Below are positions 19,664-28,859 of a stretch of DNA of 64,000 nucleotides, piece after piece. The DNA comes from Sediminicola sp040566555 (GTDB lineage Bacteria; Bacteroidota; Bacteroidia; Flavobacteriales; Flavobacteriaceae): NCBI RefSeq assembly GCF_040566555.1, contig NZ_JBEWYP010000004.1, forward strand, positions 62,001 through 126,000, read 5' to 3'. Under the pieces are notes generated by a model that did no database searches, was not told where the DNA came from, and saw only the letters and a list, made by a program, of their open reading frames with translations. Numbering within the stretch: the stretch's first letter is position 1; each line of letters begins with the position of its first letter. The translations under genes were made by a program, and so were the position numbers.

Positions 19664-21281
19664 TGTTGCTTATTGGACCTGGAATTAATGCCTTTAAATC
19701 TACGAGGGTATTGGCCTCTTCTATTTTTTTGTCTTTTCGCCATCTTAAAATACGGGGAAATCTCGTTGCCACTCCACTTTTGTGTCTTTTGGAAATGGCA
19801 ATTCCCTCAAAGGCTATCTCAAAAACCTGATGGGGGGTAACGCTACGAACAGGTCCAAAGCGTTCCAGGGTATTTTTTTTTATCCATGCGTCTATCTTTC
19901 TGAATTCGGCATCTGTAAGTCCGGAGTATGCCTTTGCAAAAGTGACCAGTTCCTTTTCGCCTTGTTCATTTTGATCCCAAAGGGCAAAGGTATAATCAGT
20001 AAAGAGGTTGCTTCGTCTACCATGGCCTCGCATGGCGTAGGTCAGCACGGCATCAATGGTCAGCGGGTCTACTTTCCACTTCCACCAATCGCCCTTTTTT
20101 CTCCCAACTAGGTAAGGGGAGTCTTTTCGTTTGAGCATTAAACCCTCACTTTTAACCTCCCTGGAACGTTCCCTTTCCTGTGCTATCTCATCCCAATGGG
20201 AGAATTCCATCGTCTCAGATAATTGGAGGGGTAGGTCTGTGTTTTCCGCTAGGGGCTGCACCATAGCCTCTAAAATTCTTCTCCTTTCCGAAAAGGGTAA
20301 TTTTCTAATATCCTTTCCTTCCCATTCCAAAATATCATACACTTTTAGAATGACGGGTGTTTTTTTGAGCAATGCCTTGGAAATGGTCTTTCTGCCTATC
20401 CTGGTCTGAAGATCGTTAAAAGTCCCGATATCCCCATTTGGGAAAGGAAGGATTTCACCATCCAAGACGGTTCCATTGGGAATTTCCCCAATATAGGAAT
20501 GGAACTCAGGATATTTGTCGGTTACCAATTCTTCACCGCGGCTCCAAACAAATAGTTCATCATTTCTAACAATGACCTGTGATCGGATGCCATCCCATTT
20601 ATGCTCTACAAGCCAGTTCTCTACCTCACCTAAATTATCGGGGGTATCCTCTAGGGCATAGGCCAGGTAGAAGGGGAAGGGTTTGGAGAGGTAATCGCTT
20701 TTGTTTTCTTCCAAAACTAATTTTTGGAAGGAGATGATATTGGGGTCCCAGTTCCCCATTAATTTGTAAGCCAAAATATCCTCGTCCAATTCCGTGGCCT
20801 TTGCAAGTGCCTTGGTCATTAATTTCTGACTGACCCCAATTCGAAATCCGCCAGTGATCAATTTGGTAAAAACAAAACGTTCATAATAGTCCATCGTCTT
20901 CCAATTTTGAAAGAGGTAGGCCTTCTTTTCCGATTCTGATTTTGCTTTTAGCGCTAACATTTCCTCAAGGAACTGGGTTAGGCTTTTATCGGTTTGGATG
21001 GAGGCGGAAGGGATGACCAAAGCAATGGTTTCGGCCAGATCTCCCACAATATGATAGCTTTCCTCGAAGAGCCACAACGGGATATTGGAAAGCTCAGAGG
21101 CCCATTGACGGAGTAAGGTAGTGTTCACTGGCCTAGGTGGCCTGCGATGGGATAGGATAGCAATGGTCCATACCTTATCCCTGTCATCTGCTTGTTCAAA
21201 ATAGGCTGTCAAGGCTGCCACTTTTAGGGTGGTCTTGTTGGTACTGTCCAGTGTTTTTATAAGTTGGGCGAATTTTTTCAT
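19656..21281 (-). CDS. ATP-dependent DNA ligase of the ligase-associated DNA damage response
   Basis: 541 residues. An N-terminal DNA-binding helical domain (1-200) is followed by the nucleotidyltransferase core with the adenylated lysine at K228 in EHKWDGIR, then motif III (TVLDGEILPF), motif IV/V (SEGLMLKRKDSPY, KGDWWKWK) and an OB-fold. It seals nicks using ATP, distinct from the NAD-dependent LigA of bacteria. Gene order exonuclease-ligase-helicase-PdeM matches the conserved repair module. It starts 24 nt downstream of the exonuclease stop. Confidence 0.95.
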   Translation of the reverse strand: MKKFAQLIKTLDSTNKTTLKVAALTAYFEQADDRDKVWTIAILSHRRPPRPVNTTLLRQWASELSNIPLWLFEESYHIVGDLAETIALVIPSASIQTDKSLTQFLEEMLALKAKSESEKKAYLFQNWKTMDYYERFVFTKLITGGFRIGVSQKLMTKALAKATELDEDILAYKLMGNWDPNIISFQKLVLEENKSDYLSKPFPFYLAYALEDTPDNLGEVENWLVEHKWDGIRSQVIVRNDELFVWSRGEELVTDKYPEFHSYIGEIPNGTVLDGEILPFPNGDIGTFNDLQTRIGRKTISKALLKKTPVILKVYDILEWEGKDIRKLPFSERRRILEAMVQPLAENTDLPLQLSETMEFSHWDEIAQERERSREVKSEGLMLKRKDSPYLVGRKKGDWWKWKVDPLTIDAVLTYAMRGHGRRSNLFTDYTFALWDQNEQGEKELVTFAKAYSGLTDAEFRKIDAWIKKNTLERFGPVRSVTPHQVFEIAFEGIAISKRHKSGVATRFPRILRWRKDKKIEEANTLVDLKALIPGPISNND

Positions 21282-21305
21282 GTGCTAAAGACCTGTCTGA
21301 GGTTG

Positions 21306-22349
21306 TTATCTTTCCGTGAGTAGTTTCAGGTTTCCTTCTTCTGTCTCTTGTGAATTAAGCTCTGACAATTCCCCTTCATATTGGGTTTGTTCTGTACGCG
21401 CATCATACCCCAACTCTCTTAAATATCTAGCAAATAAATCTGTATAGCCATGGGTGCATATGATTTTTTCAGCCCCGGTGGACTTTATGCTATCCAATAA
21501 TTGCTGAAAATCGCAATGATCACTTAGCACAAAACCCCTATCCATGGTCCTTCTTCTTCGCGCCCCTCTAAATGCCATCCAGCCACTTGCAGAGCCAGTG
21601 ACAAAAGGCACCATTTTTCTGATCCATGGGCTTCCATGCGCGCTAGGTGGGGCCAAAACCATATTTCCGGACAGCTCGTCTTTTTTGGTGTCCTTGGTTA
21701 TAAGAGTAGTGGGAGGGAAATGGACCAATGGCCTTAGAACCTCAGTCATGTTTTCTATTGCGCCGTGTGTATAGATCTTGCCTATATCCGTATCTAAATA
21801 TTTTAAGAGTCGTTGTGCCTTTCCAAGACTGTACCCAAAAAGTACTGAGGTTTTTCCGTCGTCCCTATTTGATGCCCACCAATTGTTGATGTCCTTGAAT
21901 ACTTCTTGCTGAGGTGTCCATTTAAAAGCAGGAAGTCCAAATGTGCATTCGGTAATGAAAGTATGGCATTTTACCACTTCATATGGAGTGGAGATCCCGT
22001 CATCCTCAGTTTTATAGTCACCAGTAAAGACCCAAACTTCCCCTTGGTGTTCTACCCGAATTTGTGAAGACCCGATGATATGCCCTGCGGGATGTAGGCT
22101 AAATTTGACATTATTGATTAGGAAGGTTTCTCCCCACTCTTTTCCGGTAACGGTAATATCCCCCAGCCGGTGCTTAATGATAGGGACATTATGGTGGTGT
22201 GTAATGTATTTTTTGTGGCCGTACCTACTGTGATCTGCATGTCCATGAGAAATAATGGCACGGTCCACAGGCTTCCAAGGATCAAGGTATACCTTGGCGG
22301 CACTGCAATAGATACCCTTACCCGTAAATTGTAGAAGAGGTTTATTCAT
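21306..22349 (-). CDS. Ligase-associated DNA damage response MBL-fold exonuclease
   Basis: 347 residues of the metallo-beta-lactamase superfamily, SNM1/CPSF73-like branch. Metal ligands are visible in ISHGHADHSRYG (HxHxDH), PAGHIIGSSQ, the GDYKTEDDG Asp, and the C-terminal LSDHCDFQQLL box. Such enzymes trim DNA ends 5'-3'. It is the first gene of the repair operon; its upstream region to 22529 is shared divergently with the TerB-like gene. Confidence 0.94.
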   Translation of the reverse strand: MNKPLLQFTGKGIYCSAAKVYLDPWKPVDRAIISHGHADHSRYGHKKYITHHHNVPIIKHRLGDITVTGKEWGETFLINNVKFSLHPAGHIIGSSQIRVEHQGEVWVFTGDYKTEDDGISTPYEVVKCHTFITECTFGLPAFKWTPQQEVFKDINNWWASNRDDGKTSVLFGYSLGKAQRLLKYLDTDIGKIYTHGAIENMTEVLRPLVHFPPTTLITKDTKKDELSGNMVLAPPSAHGSPWIRKMVPFVTGSASGWMAFRGARRRRTMDRGFVLSDHCDFQQLLDSIKSTGAEKIICTHGYTDLFARYLRELGYDARTEQTQYEGELSELNSQETEEGNLKLLTER

Positions 22350-22498
22350 AGCAACGGAAAGTTACGAATTTCTTTTGTTTCTTCTTCTCGTTTTTGGGCA
22401 AGTGGTTCCCAAGTTACACAAGTGGGTTGAAAAGGGATTTTAACTGGGATTTGTTAAAATAATTGTGCCATTTTTAAACCGATGATTTTTAAAAAATA

Positions 22499-22506
22499 TA
22501 TCTTTG
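22499..22506 (+). promoter_or_regulatory. -7 promoter element of the TerB-like gene
   Basis: TATCTTTG matches TAnnTTTG, 22 nt before the ATG at 22529. No TTG lies at the standard upstream distance, so only the -7 half is supported. Confidence 0.5.
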
Positions 22507-22528
22507 TTCTTACCAAAATAAGTAAAGT

Positions 22529-22951
22529 ATGTCTTTTGTAGATTTATATGATAATAGCGAGCACAGGAAGAATCTAGCTCATTTTGCCGCAATTGCCTCA
22601 TTGGCAGCGGTAGATGGGGAGATTAACCCAGAAGAAATAGAGCTATTGAACCGTTTTGCCCAAAAATTGGATGTAACCGAGTTGGAATATAAGGAGGTCA
22701 TGAATAAGCCTACCATATATCCTATTGACCCTCCCACCTCTTCCGAAAGGCGTTTGGAGCGATTGTTTGACCTTTTTAGGATGATTTTTGTGGATCATAT
22801 GATCGATGAAGATGAACTTGCCTTAATCAAAAAATATGCCATCGGTCTTGGGTTTAACACCGAAACCGCCAACAAAATAATTGTGAGATCAATTGATATC
22901 TTCCAAGGTAAAATATCATATGAAGACTATGTTTATCTACTTAAAAAGTAG
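22529..22951 (+). CDS. TerB-like tellurite resistance fold protein
   Basis: 140 residues, all helical. The family pattern is present: FAAIASLAAVDGEINPEEIELLNRFA in the first half and FRMIFVDHMIDEDELALIKKYA in the second, two related acidic helix pairs. TerB proteins bind metal ions through such acidic residues and often act as stress-signalling adaptors. No other ter genes are nearby. The gene ends in a bidirectional terminator shared with fbp. Confidence 0.82.
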   Translation: MSFVDLYDNSEHRKNLAHFAAIASLAAVDGEINPEEIELLNRFAQKLDVTELEYKEVMNKPTIYPIDPPTSSERRLERLFDLFRMIFVDHMIDEDELALIKKYAIGLGFNTETANKIIVRSIDIFQGKISYEDYVYLLKK

Positions 22952-22968
22952 AACAGGAAGTATAATAT

Positions 22969-22996
22969 AAAAGGGGGCAAATGCCCCCTTTTTTAT
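22969..22996. terminator. Bidirectional terminator between terB-like gene and fbp
   Basis: Nine-base arms AAGGGGGCA (22971-22979) and TGCCCCCTT (22982-22990) flank a tiny loop, with T-rich sequence on both sides of the hairpin. It lies in the 41-nt gap between two convergent genes. Confidence 0.9.
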
Positions 22997-24000
22997 GGTT
23001 TTAATGCCATAAACTCTTCTGCTTTCTCTACCATTTTACGGCTTCCACAGAAAAACGGCACCCGTTCGTGTAATTCTGAGGGTTCAATTTCCATAATCCG
23101 CCTATACCCATCACTGGCCTTACCGTTGGCCTGCTCTGCCAGATAGGCCATGGGGTTGCATTCGTAGAGCAAACGCAATTTTCCATTTTGTGCCACGCTG
23201 CTTTTCGGATACATATAAATTCCACCTTTGATCATGTTTCTATGAAAATCCGATACAAGGGAACCAATATATCTGGAAGTATAAGGCCGGTCATCCTCCT
23301 CTTTTTGACAATATTTGATGTAATCTTTTACCCCTTGTGGAAAATGGATGTAGTTTCCTTCATTAACGGAATAGATCTTCCCGGTTTCAGGAAACTCCAT
23401 GTTGGGGTGCGACAAATAAAAGGTCCCAATAGCGGGGTTTAGCGTAAATCCGTTTACGCCATTACCCGTTGTATATACGAGCATAGTGGATGTTCCGTAA
23501 ACAATGTACCCTGCCGCTACCTGGTTTTTTCCAGGTTGTAAAAAATCTTCTATCGTTACAGGAGTCCCCACTGGTGTAATCCTACGATAGATAGAAAAAA
23601 TTGTTCCCACCGATACGTTCACATCTATATTTGAAGAACCGTCCAAGGGATCTATAAGAACTACATATTTATTTTGATTCTGTTTGTCATTGCTATTGAC
23701 GCTGATAAAGTCGTCCTCTTCCTCAGAGGCTATTCCACAAACAATCTCCCTATTTTTTAGGGCCTGAATAAACTTTTCATTGGCTAAGACGTCCAATTTT
23801 TGTTGATTCTCACCTTGGATATTGGTGTCACCTGCTGCTCCTAAAATATCTACTAAACCGGCTTTGTTCACCTCATGGTTTACCACTTTGGCGGCAAGTC
23901 GTATAGCATTAATAAGCTTGGAAAGTTCTCCAGATGAATACTGAAAGGCCGTTTGGTGCTCTATAATAAACTCCCCAAGAGTCTTATTCTTTTTGTCCAT
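22993..24000 (-). CDS. fbp: Fructose-1,6-bisphosphatase class I
   Basis: 335 residues from the ATG at 23998-24000 (the frame opens 13 codons earlier but the family starts at MDKKNKTLGEF). Gluconeogenic hydrolysis of fructose-1,6-bisphosphate to fructose-6-phosphate. Class I signatures: ASEEEDDFI (metal-binding Glu), the DPLDGSSNIDVNVSVGTIFSIY block, and the substrate-binding region GGIYMYPKS ... LRLLYECNPMAYLAEQANG. Length is normal. It is divergent from the GNAT-aspartate kinase cluster. Confidence 0.97.
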   Translation of the reverse strand: MDKKNKTLGEFIIEHQTAFQYSSGELSKLINAIRLAAKVVNHEVNKAGLVDILGAAGDTNIQGENQQKLDVLANEKFIQALKNREIVCGIASEEEDDFISVNSNDKQNQNKYVVLIDPLDGSSNIDVNVSVGTIFSIYRRITPVGTPVTIEDFLQPGKNQVAAGYIVYGTSTMLVYTTGNGVNGFTLNPAIGTFYLSHPNMEFPETGKIYSVNEGNYIHFPQGVKDYIKYCQKEEDDRPYTSRYIGSLVSDFHRNMIKGGIYMYPKSSVAQNGKLRLLYECNPMAYLAEQANGKASDGYRRIMEIEPSELHERVPFFCGSRKMVEKAEEFMALKP

Positions 24001-24086
24001 GTAAAAAGGTTGTGTTATTTGGGTACAAATATCGAACATTTTGTGAAACTACAACGATTTCGCCAAGGTTTAGTTTTTTAAATTTA

Positions 24087-24094
24087 TAACTTTG
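24087..24094 (+). promoter_or_regulatory. -7 promoter element of the GNAT-aspartate kinase cluster
   Basis: TAACTTTG fits TAnnTTTG and lies 19 nt before the ATG at 24114. No clear TTG sits at -33. Confidence 0.5.
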
Positions 24095-24113
24095 TGTTTT
24101 ATTTGTAACAATT

Positions 24114-24599
24114 ATGGGAGACTTCAAAATAAGGAATGCGAAAGCAGATGATATGGGTAGGGTTTTGCAACTTATTAATGAGTTGGCGAAATTCGAAAAA
24201 GAGGACAATGCCGTAGAGGTAACAGTGGAAGATTTGATCAGGGATGGTTTTGGTGAGAAAAAGCTGTTCCATTGTTTTGTAGCAGAATCCAATGGGAAGA
24301 TTGAGGGAATGGCTTTGGTTTATCCGAGGTATTCTACTTGGAAGGGCCCAACCGTACATTTAGAGGATCTTATTGTGACCGAGAAAATGAGGGGTAGTGG
24401 TCTTGGTACTGCTCTTTTGAACGAGGTTGTTGCTTACGGTCATCAGTTAGGTGTAAAACGTATCAACTGGGAGGTTCTGGATTGGAATGAGCCTGCCATT
24501 AATTTTTACGAAGCCAAAGGGGCAGATGTGAAGCGAGATTGGGATGTGGTACATTTGGATGAGCAGGGAATACGGAATTATATAAATAATATAAAATAG
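24114..24599 (+). CDS. GNAT N-acetyltransferase (diamine acetyltransferase-like)
   Basis: 161 residues. The acetyl-CoA loop is VTEKMRGSGLGTALLNEV (R/Q-x-x-G-x-G/A type), preceded by the substrate-side strand LEDLIVTE and followed by the conserved NEPAINFYEAKGA. The arrangement matches the spermidine/spermine and thialysine acetyltransferase branch, so an amino group of a diamine or amino acid is the probable acceptor. The gene is 36 nt upstream of an aspartate kinase and likely co-transcribed with it. Confidence 0.85.
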   Translation: MGDFKIRNAKADDMGRVLQLINELAKFEKEDNAVEVTVEDLIRDGFGEKKLFHCFVAESNGKIEGMALVYPRYSTWKGPTVHLEDLIVTEKMRGSGLGTALLNEVVAYGHQLGVKRINWEVLDWNEPAINFYEAKGADVKRDWDVVHLDEQGIRNYINNIK

Positions 24600-24635
24600 G
24601 TCAGTAACTGGATATTAAAGTTGAAAAGATAAGGT

Positions 24636-25886
24636 ATGAGAGTTTTCAAATTTGGAGGAGCATCGGTTAAGGATGCAGATGGCGTAAAAAATGTAGTTAA
24701 TGTCCTAAAAGAGGTAGGGCATGAAAACACCTTGCTGGTTATATCGGCAATGGGGAAGAGTACCAATGCCATGGAAGACGTGGTCAATGCCTATTTTAAG
24801 GATAAGGCTGCTTTGTCATCAGCAATTCATGAAGTGGTAAAGTACCACAATGATATTATAATGGATCTGTTTGAAAACGACAAACACCCTATTTATGGAA
24901 AAGTAAAAGCACTTTTTGAAGAGGTTCAGGGATTTTTGGCGTGGAACAAATCCCCAAAATACAGCTTCGTCTATGATCAAGTTGTTGGGTATGGAGAAAT
25001 AGTATCCAGTACCATCGTGAGTGCCTATTTCAATGAGGTGGGGATTACCAACAATTGGTTGGACGTTAGAGATTTTATTAAAACCGATGATAATTATAGA
25101 GATGCCACTGTAAACTGGGAAGGGACCCAGAAAAGGGTTACCGAGGGTATTGATAGATCGAGGCTAAACATTACCCAGGGGTTTTTGGGAAGTGATGAAA
25201 ACAATTTTACTACCACGTTGGGGAGGGAAGGATCCGATTATACGGCGGCTATCTTGGCGTATTGCATAAATGCTACAGAGGTTACCATTTGGAAGGATGT
25301 TCCTGGAGTGCTCAATGCAGATCCAAGATATTTTGAAAATGCACGATTATTGAACAACATTTCCTATAGGGAGGCCATAGAACTCGCTTTTTACGGAGCG
25401 TCGGTTATTCATCCCAAGACTTTACAGCCTTTGCAGAGAAAGGAAATCCCCTTAAAGGTTAAATCCTTTTTGAATCCCAAGGACCCAGGAACAACGGTAG
25501 GGAAAGGTATTGGTATAGAGCCAGAGGTCCCTTGTTTTATCGTCAAGAAAAATCAGGTGTTGATGAAATTATCATCCTTGGATTTTTCCTTTATCGTGGA
25601 GGACAGTATCAGTGAGCTTTTTAAACTTTTGCACGACCATAGAATGAAGGTGGACCTGATACAAAACTCCGCTATTAGCTTTTCTGTCTGTGTGGACAAC
25701 AAGTTTGGAAGGTTACAGGATCTATTGGATTTACTAAAAAGTAGGTTCAAGGTCGTCTATCACGAAGGAGTATCCTTGTATACCATTAGACATTTTGATG
25801 CAGAATCTATTTTATCCCTTCAAAATGGGAAGGAAATCTTGTTGGAACAAAGGGGAAAAGAGACAGTTCAATTGGTAGTAAAATAA
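24636..25886 (+). CDS. lysC: Aspartate kinase, monofunctional
   Basis: 416 residues. N-terminal amino-acid kinase domain begins with the KFGGASV motif; the substrate region TTLGREGSDYTAAILA and nucleotide-binding WKDVPGVLNADPR follow. C-terminal ACT units are present (FIVEDSISELFKLLHDHRMKVDLIQ and the last 70 residues), implying feedback control by lysine or threonine. No homoserine dehydrogenase domain is fused. The gene symbol is assigned by family; the genome may have other aspartokinases. Confidence 0.93.
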   Translation: MRVFKFGGASVKDADGVKNVVNVLKEVGHENTLLVISAMGKSTNAMEDVVNAYFKDKAALSSAIHEVVKYHNDIIMDLFENDKHPIYGKVKALFEEVQGFLAWNKSPKYSFVYDQVVGYGEIVSSTIVSAYFNEVGITNNWLDVRDFIKTDDNYRDATVNWEGTQKRVTEGIDRSRLNITQGFLGSDENNFTTTLGREGSDYTAAILAYCINATEVTIWKDVPGVLNADPRYFENARLLNNISYREAIELAFYGASVIHPKTLQPLQRKEIPLKVKSFLNPKDPGTTVGKGIGIEPEVPCFIVKKNQVLMKLSSLDFSFIVEDSISELFKLLHDHRMKVDLIQNSAISFSVCVDNKFGRLQDLLDLLKSRFKVVYHEGVSLYTIRHFDAESILSLQNGKEILLEQRGKETVQLVVK

Positions 25887-25972
25887 TGGGATTGAAGGTT
25901 GGGTCGAGGATTTGGTAAGGTGTTTCAGCTTGCTTTTCCCTATATTTACAGTGACCAATTTTTAAATAAACT

Positions 25973-27799
25973 ATGGGCCTTGTAACCGCAAAGGAGGTAG
26001 CGAAAGCTATTCGTATTGATAAATATGGCGTTTTAGGGACTTTTATGGGATGGTTCCTAATGAAAGTCACCAGATTATCTAGCATCAATGAATTTTATCA
26101 AGATCACAAACATTTAGAGGGCACCGCTTTTCTGGATGCCATTCTGGAACATTATCAGATCAAATTTGAAATACCCGAGGAAGATTATAAACGTCTACCA
26201 AAGGATGGGGCTTATATTACCATCAGCAACCATCCTTTAGGGGGTATTGATGGGGTGCTATTATTAAAATTATTGTTGCAGCACCGTGAGGATTTTAAGA
26301 TTATCGCTAATTTTTTATTGTACCGTATTGAGCCAATGGCGCCTTATATTATGCCGGTCAATCCTTTTGAAAATCACAAAGATGCCAAAAGCAGTATTGC
26401 CGGATTTAAAAGTGCAATGGGCCATTTACGGGATGGGCACCCCTTGGGGATATTTCCGGCAGGGGAAGTCTCTACGTATAGGGATGGCAAGTTAATAGTG
26501 GATAAACCGTGGGAAGAGGCTGCCTTGAAACTCATAAGAAAAGCCGGAGTGCCAGTAGTACCCATATATTTTCATGCCAAAAACAGTAGGATGTTCTATC
26601 ACCTGTCCAAAATCAGTGACATTTTTAGAACTGCAAAACTACCGTCGGAGGTAACAACTCAAAGAAATAGGGTGATTAAGGTAAGGATAGGGCACCCCAT
26701 CTCCGTTGCAACCCAAAACGAACAAGAAAGCCTTGAAGAATTTACAGATCTTTTGAGAAGAAAGACCTATATCCTTTCCAATGCTTATGAAAGGGAGAGT
26801 CTATTGGATAAAGTACCTACCACACTGAAGATTCCAAAGGCTCCGAAAAAGATTGCCACCGCTGTGCGTACCGAGGTCATACAAGAGGAAATAGAACGGC
26901 TAAGGGAAAAGGACTGTAGGTTGTTGCAGAGCAAGAATTACGAGGTATTTCTGGCAACTGCCAAGGATATGCCCTTTATTTTGCAAGAGATAGGAAGACA
27001 AAGGGAAGTGACTTTTAGGGCCATAGGGGAAGGGACGAATAAATCTATTGACCTGGATAGTTTTGATGAATATTACCACCACCTATTTTTATGGGACGAT
27101 GAAGAAAAGGCGATAGTCGGGGCCTATAGAATGGGAATGGGATCTGAAATATTTGAAAAGTACGGGATCAATGGGTTTTATTTGCAGGATCTGTTCCGTT
27201 TAGAACCTGAACTTTATGAGATGATGCGGCAGTCCATTGAAATGGGTCGAGCCTATATTGTGAAGGAATACCAACAAAAACCAATGCCCTTGTTCTTGTT
27301 GTGGAAGGGTATTGTGCATACTACCTTGCGTTATCCAGAACACAAATACCTTATAGGGGGAGTGAGTATTAGCAACCAATTTTCTAATTTCTCCAAATCC
27401 CTGATGATAGAGTTTATGAAATCTAATTATTGGGATCCTTACGTGGCCCAATATATTAGGCCTAAAAAGGAATTTAAGGTGAAACTGAATGATGCCGATA
27501 AGGAATTTGTTTTTGATGAAACCCAGGCAGATTTAAATAAATTCGACCGACTGATTGATGAGGTTGAACCAGGAGCATTGCGCTTGCCGGTGCTAATAAA
27601 AAAATACATCAAACAGAATGCCAAGGTGATTGCCTTTAACGTAGATCCCTTGTTCAACAATTCTGTGGACGGGTTAATGTATATAAAGATTGCCGATCTG
27701 CCGGAGAGTACCGTAAAACCTGTTATGGAAGAGTTTCAAGCCGAATTGGAACGGAAATTGGCAGAGTCCCAACAAAATGATGATATCTCCTTGGATTGA
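25973..27799 (+). CDS. Bifunctional OlsF-like aminolipid acyltransferase
   Basis: 608 residues with two acyltransferase domains. The N-terminal half is PlsC-like: SNHPLGGIDG gives H87 and D93 (H-x5-D, the spacing variant of this branch) and FPAGEVS is the later conserved block. The C-terminal half (about 300-500) is an OlsB-like N-acyltransferase of GNAT type (REVTFRAIGEG, LFLWDDEEKAIVGAYRMG, FYLQDLFRL). This layout equals OlsF, which makes ornithine lipids in Flavobacterium and Serratia; a glycine or serine aminolipid product is equally possible. It is a peripheral inner-membrane enzyme by inference. Confidence 0.88.
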   Translation: MGLVTAKEVAKAIRIDKYGVLGTFMGWFLMKVTRLSSINEFYQDHKHLEGTAFLDAILEHYQIKFEIPEEDYKRLPKDGAYITISNHPLGGIDGVLLLKLLLQHREDFKIIANFLLYRIEPMAPYIMPVNPFENHKDAKSSIAGFKSAMGHLRDGHPLGIFPAGEVSTYRDGKLIVDKPWEEAALKLIRKAGVPVVPIYFHAKNSRMFYHLSKISDIFRTAKLPSEVTTQRNRVIKVRIGHPISVATQNEQESLEEFTDLLRRKTYILSNAYERESLLDKVPTTLKIPKAPKKIATAVRTEVIQEEIERLREKDCRLLQSKNYEVFLATAKDMPFILQEIGRQREVTFRAIGEGTNKSIDLDSFDEYYHHLFLWDDEEKAIVGAYRMGMGSEIFEKYGINGFYLQDLFRLEPELYEMMRQSIEMGRAYIVKEYQQKPMPLFLLWKGIVHTTLRYPEHKYLIGGVSISNQFSNFSKSLMIEFMKSNYWDPYVAQYIRPKKEFKVKLNDADKEFVFDETQADLNKFDRLIDEVEPGALRLPVLIKKYIKQNAKVIAFNVDPLFNNSVDGLMYIKIADLPESTVKPVMEEFQAELERKLAESQQNDDISLD

Positions 27800-27818
27800 G
27801 CTATATAAAAAATAGAAA

Positions 27819-27859
27819 AAAGAAAAGCCCAAGTACAACTACTTGGGCTTTTCTTTTTT
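27819..27859. terminator. Bidirectional terminator between the OlsF-like gene and the GNAT gene
   Basis: Arms of about 17 bp, 27819-27835 and 27840-27856, around a CAAC loop, with a T-run on the plus strand and a matching A-run giving T on the minus strand. It fills the gap between convergent genes and partly overlaps the GNAT stop region. Confidence 0.92.
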
Positions 27860-28346
27860 AGATGCCAACCTTATTGCTTCGGCGTTCAAATAGTACGTTG
27901 TCTTTCCAAATCCCATGTAATTGCGCTACCCTTTCCCTGTGACCTATTTTCCTAAATCCCAGTTTCTCGTGAAGAACAATACTTCCTTTATTGTCTGGGA
28001 ATATGCCCGATTGCAGGGTCCAATATCCCGCTGCTTCGCTTTCAAGGATGAGGTGGTTAAGTAATAATTTGCCAACCCCAAGCCCCCTACTTTTAGAGCC
28101 TACATAAACACTTACTTCTGCCACACCACCGTATACACATCGGCCCGATACAGGGGAAAGGGCTGCCCAACCCACTATTTCCAGGTCATGAGTAGCAACC
28201 AACCTACAAATGGTCAAATGATTTCTGTCCCAATGTTCATAAGTGGGTACCTCTGTTTCAAAGGTAGCGTACCCCGTGGCCATTCCCTCGGCATAGATAG
28301 AGGCTACATCCGGCCAATCTGAAGGGATCATTTTTCTGATCTCCAT
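27858..28346 (-). CDS. PAT/ArsN1-like GNAT N-acetyltransferase
   Basis: 162 residues from the ATG at 28344-28346; longer frames run into the DUF6428 gene and add unrelated residues. The sequence follows the phosphinothricin/methionine sulfoximine acetyltransferase group: GYATFETEVPTYEHWD near the N-terminus, EVSVYVGSKSRGLGVGKLLL (acetyl-CoA loop), GIFPDNKGSIVLHEKLGF and a C-terminal LHGIWKDNVLFERRS. Related ArsN1 proteins acetylate arsinothricin and occur in ars operons. Being third after ArsR and DUF6428, with a 10-nt gap, supports a role linked to metalloid or antibiotic stress. Confidence 0.82.
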   Translation of the reverse strand: MEIRKMIPSDWPDVASIYAEGMATGYATFETEVPTYEHWDRNHLTICRLVATHDLEIVGWAALSPVSGRCVYGGVAEVSVYVGSKSRGLGVGKLLLNHLILESEAAGYWTLQSGIFPDNKGSIVLHEKLGFRKIGHRERVAQLHGIWKDNVLFERRSNKVGI

Positions 28347-28356
28347 AGTATTTTGA

Positions 28357-28848
28357 TTAGCAGCAACCGCTTCCTGGAGCACAGGAATTGGCAGTATTTT
28401 CTTGCGCCGATACTTCTGGTACGCCACAGGTTTCTTTTGCCTTACAGTCGGTCTTTTCTACCCCCAAATGTAGGAACAGCGTATCCGCTTGGACGGAATG
28501 GTCATTGACGAACAATTGGGCGGTATGGAATTGAACATTGCTATACTCAAACTTCACCTCCGCGTCTTTTACCATTGGCTTTATACGGTCTACCTTAGAT
28601 AGAATGCCCATGGCTTTGTAAGCCGACATATACTCCGTCTTGTCCTTTTCGGTCGGACTCTCCCAGAGTTGTATGATGGTTTCTTTCCAATAGTCTGTTC
28701 CGGCACCGCAATCCACAGAATCTATAGTGATATTCTTTATTTCGGTGATGTGATAATTGGCTCCAACGTTCTTGCCTGGTTGATATTCAAATACAAGGCT
28801 CTTGTTGGGATGTTCCCTAAGAAGGGAAAGAAATTCTGAAGTTTTCAT
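28357..28848 (-). CDS. DUF6428 family protein with cysteine-rich tail
   Basis: 163 residues, no signal peptide. Conserved-looking features are LVFEYQPG, an HITEIKN segment, the cysteine in DCGAGTDYWKET, and QLWES. The last 35 residues are rich in cysteine (CKAKETCGV ... NSCAPGSGCC), five to six Cys in total. DUF6428 proteins are found next to ArsR regulators and arsenic genes in Bacteroidota; function is unknown. A soft-metal or arsenite-binding role is my inference from the Cys tail and the neighbour. It starts 11 nt after arsR. Confidence 0.8.
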   Translation of the reverse strand: MKTSEFLSLLREHPNKSLVFEYQPGKNVGANYHITEIKNITIDSVDCGAGTDYWKETIIQLWESPTEKDKTEYMSAYKAMGILSKVDRIKPMVKDAEVKFEYSNVQFHTAQLFVNDHSVQADTLFLHLGVEKTDCKAKETCGVPEVSAQENTANSCAPGSGCC

Positions 28849-28859
28849 AAGCTTAAGGA

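Noticed and set aside
28347..28427. Longer start for the GNAT protein overlapping DUF6428
   Set aside because: The added 27 residues lie in the Cys-tail coding region of DUF6428 in another frame and have no resemblance to GNAT N-termini.
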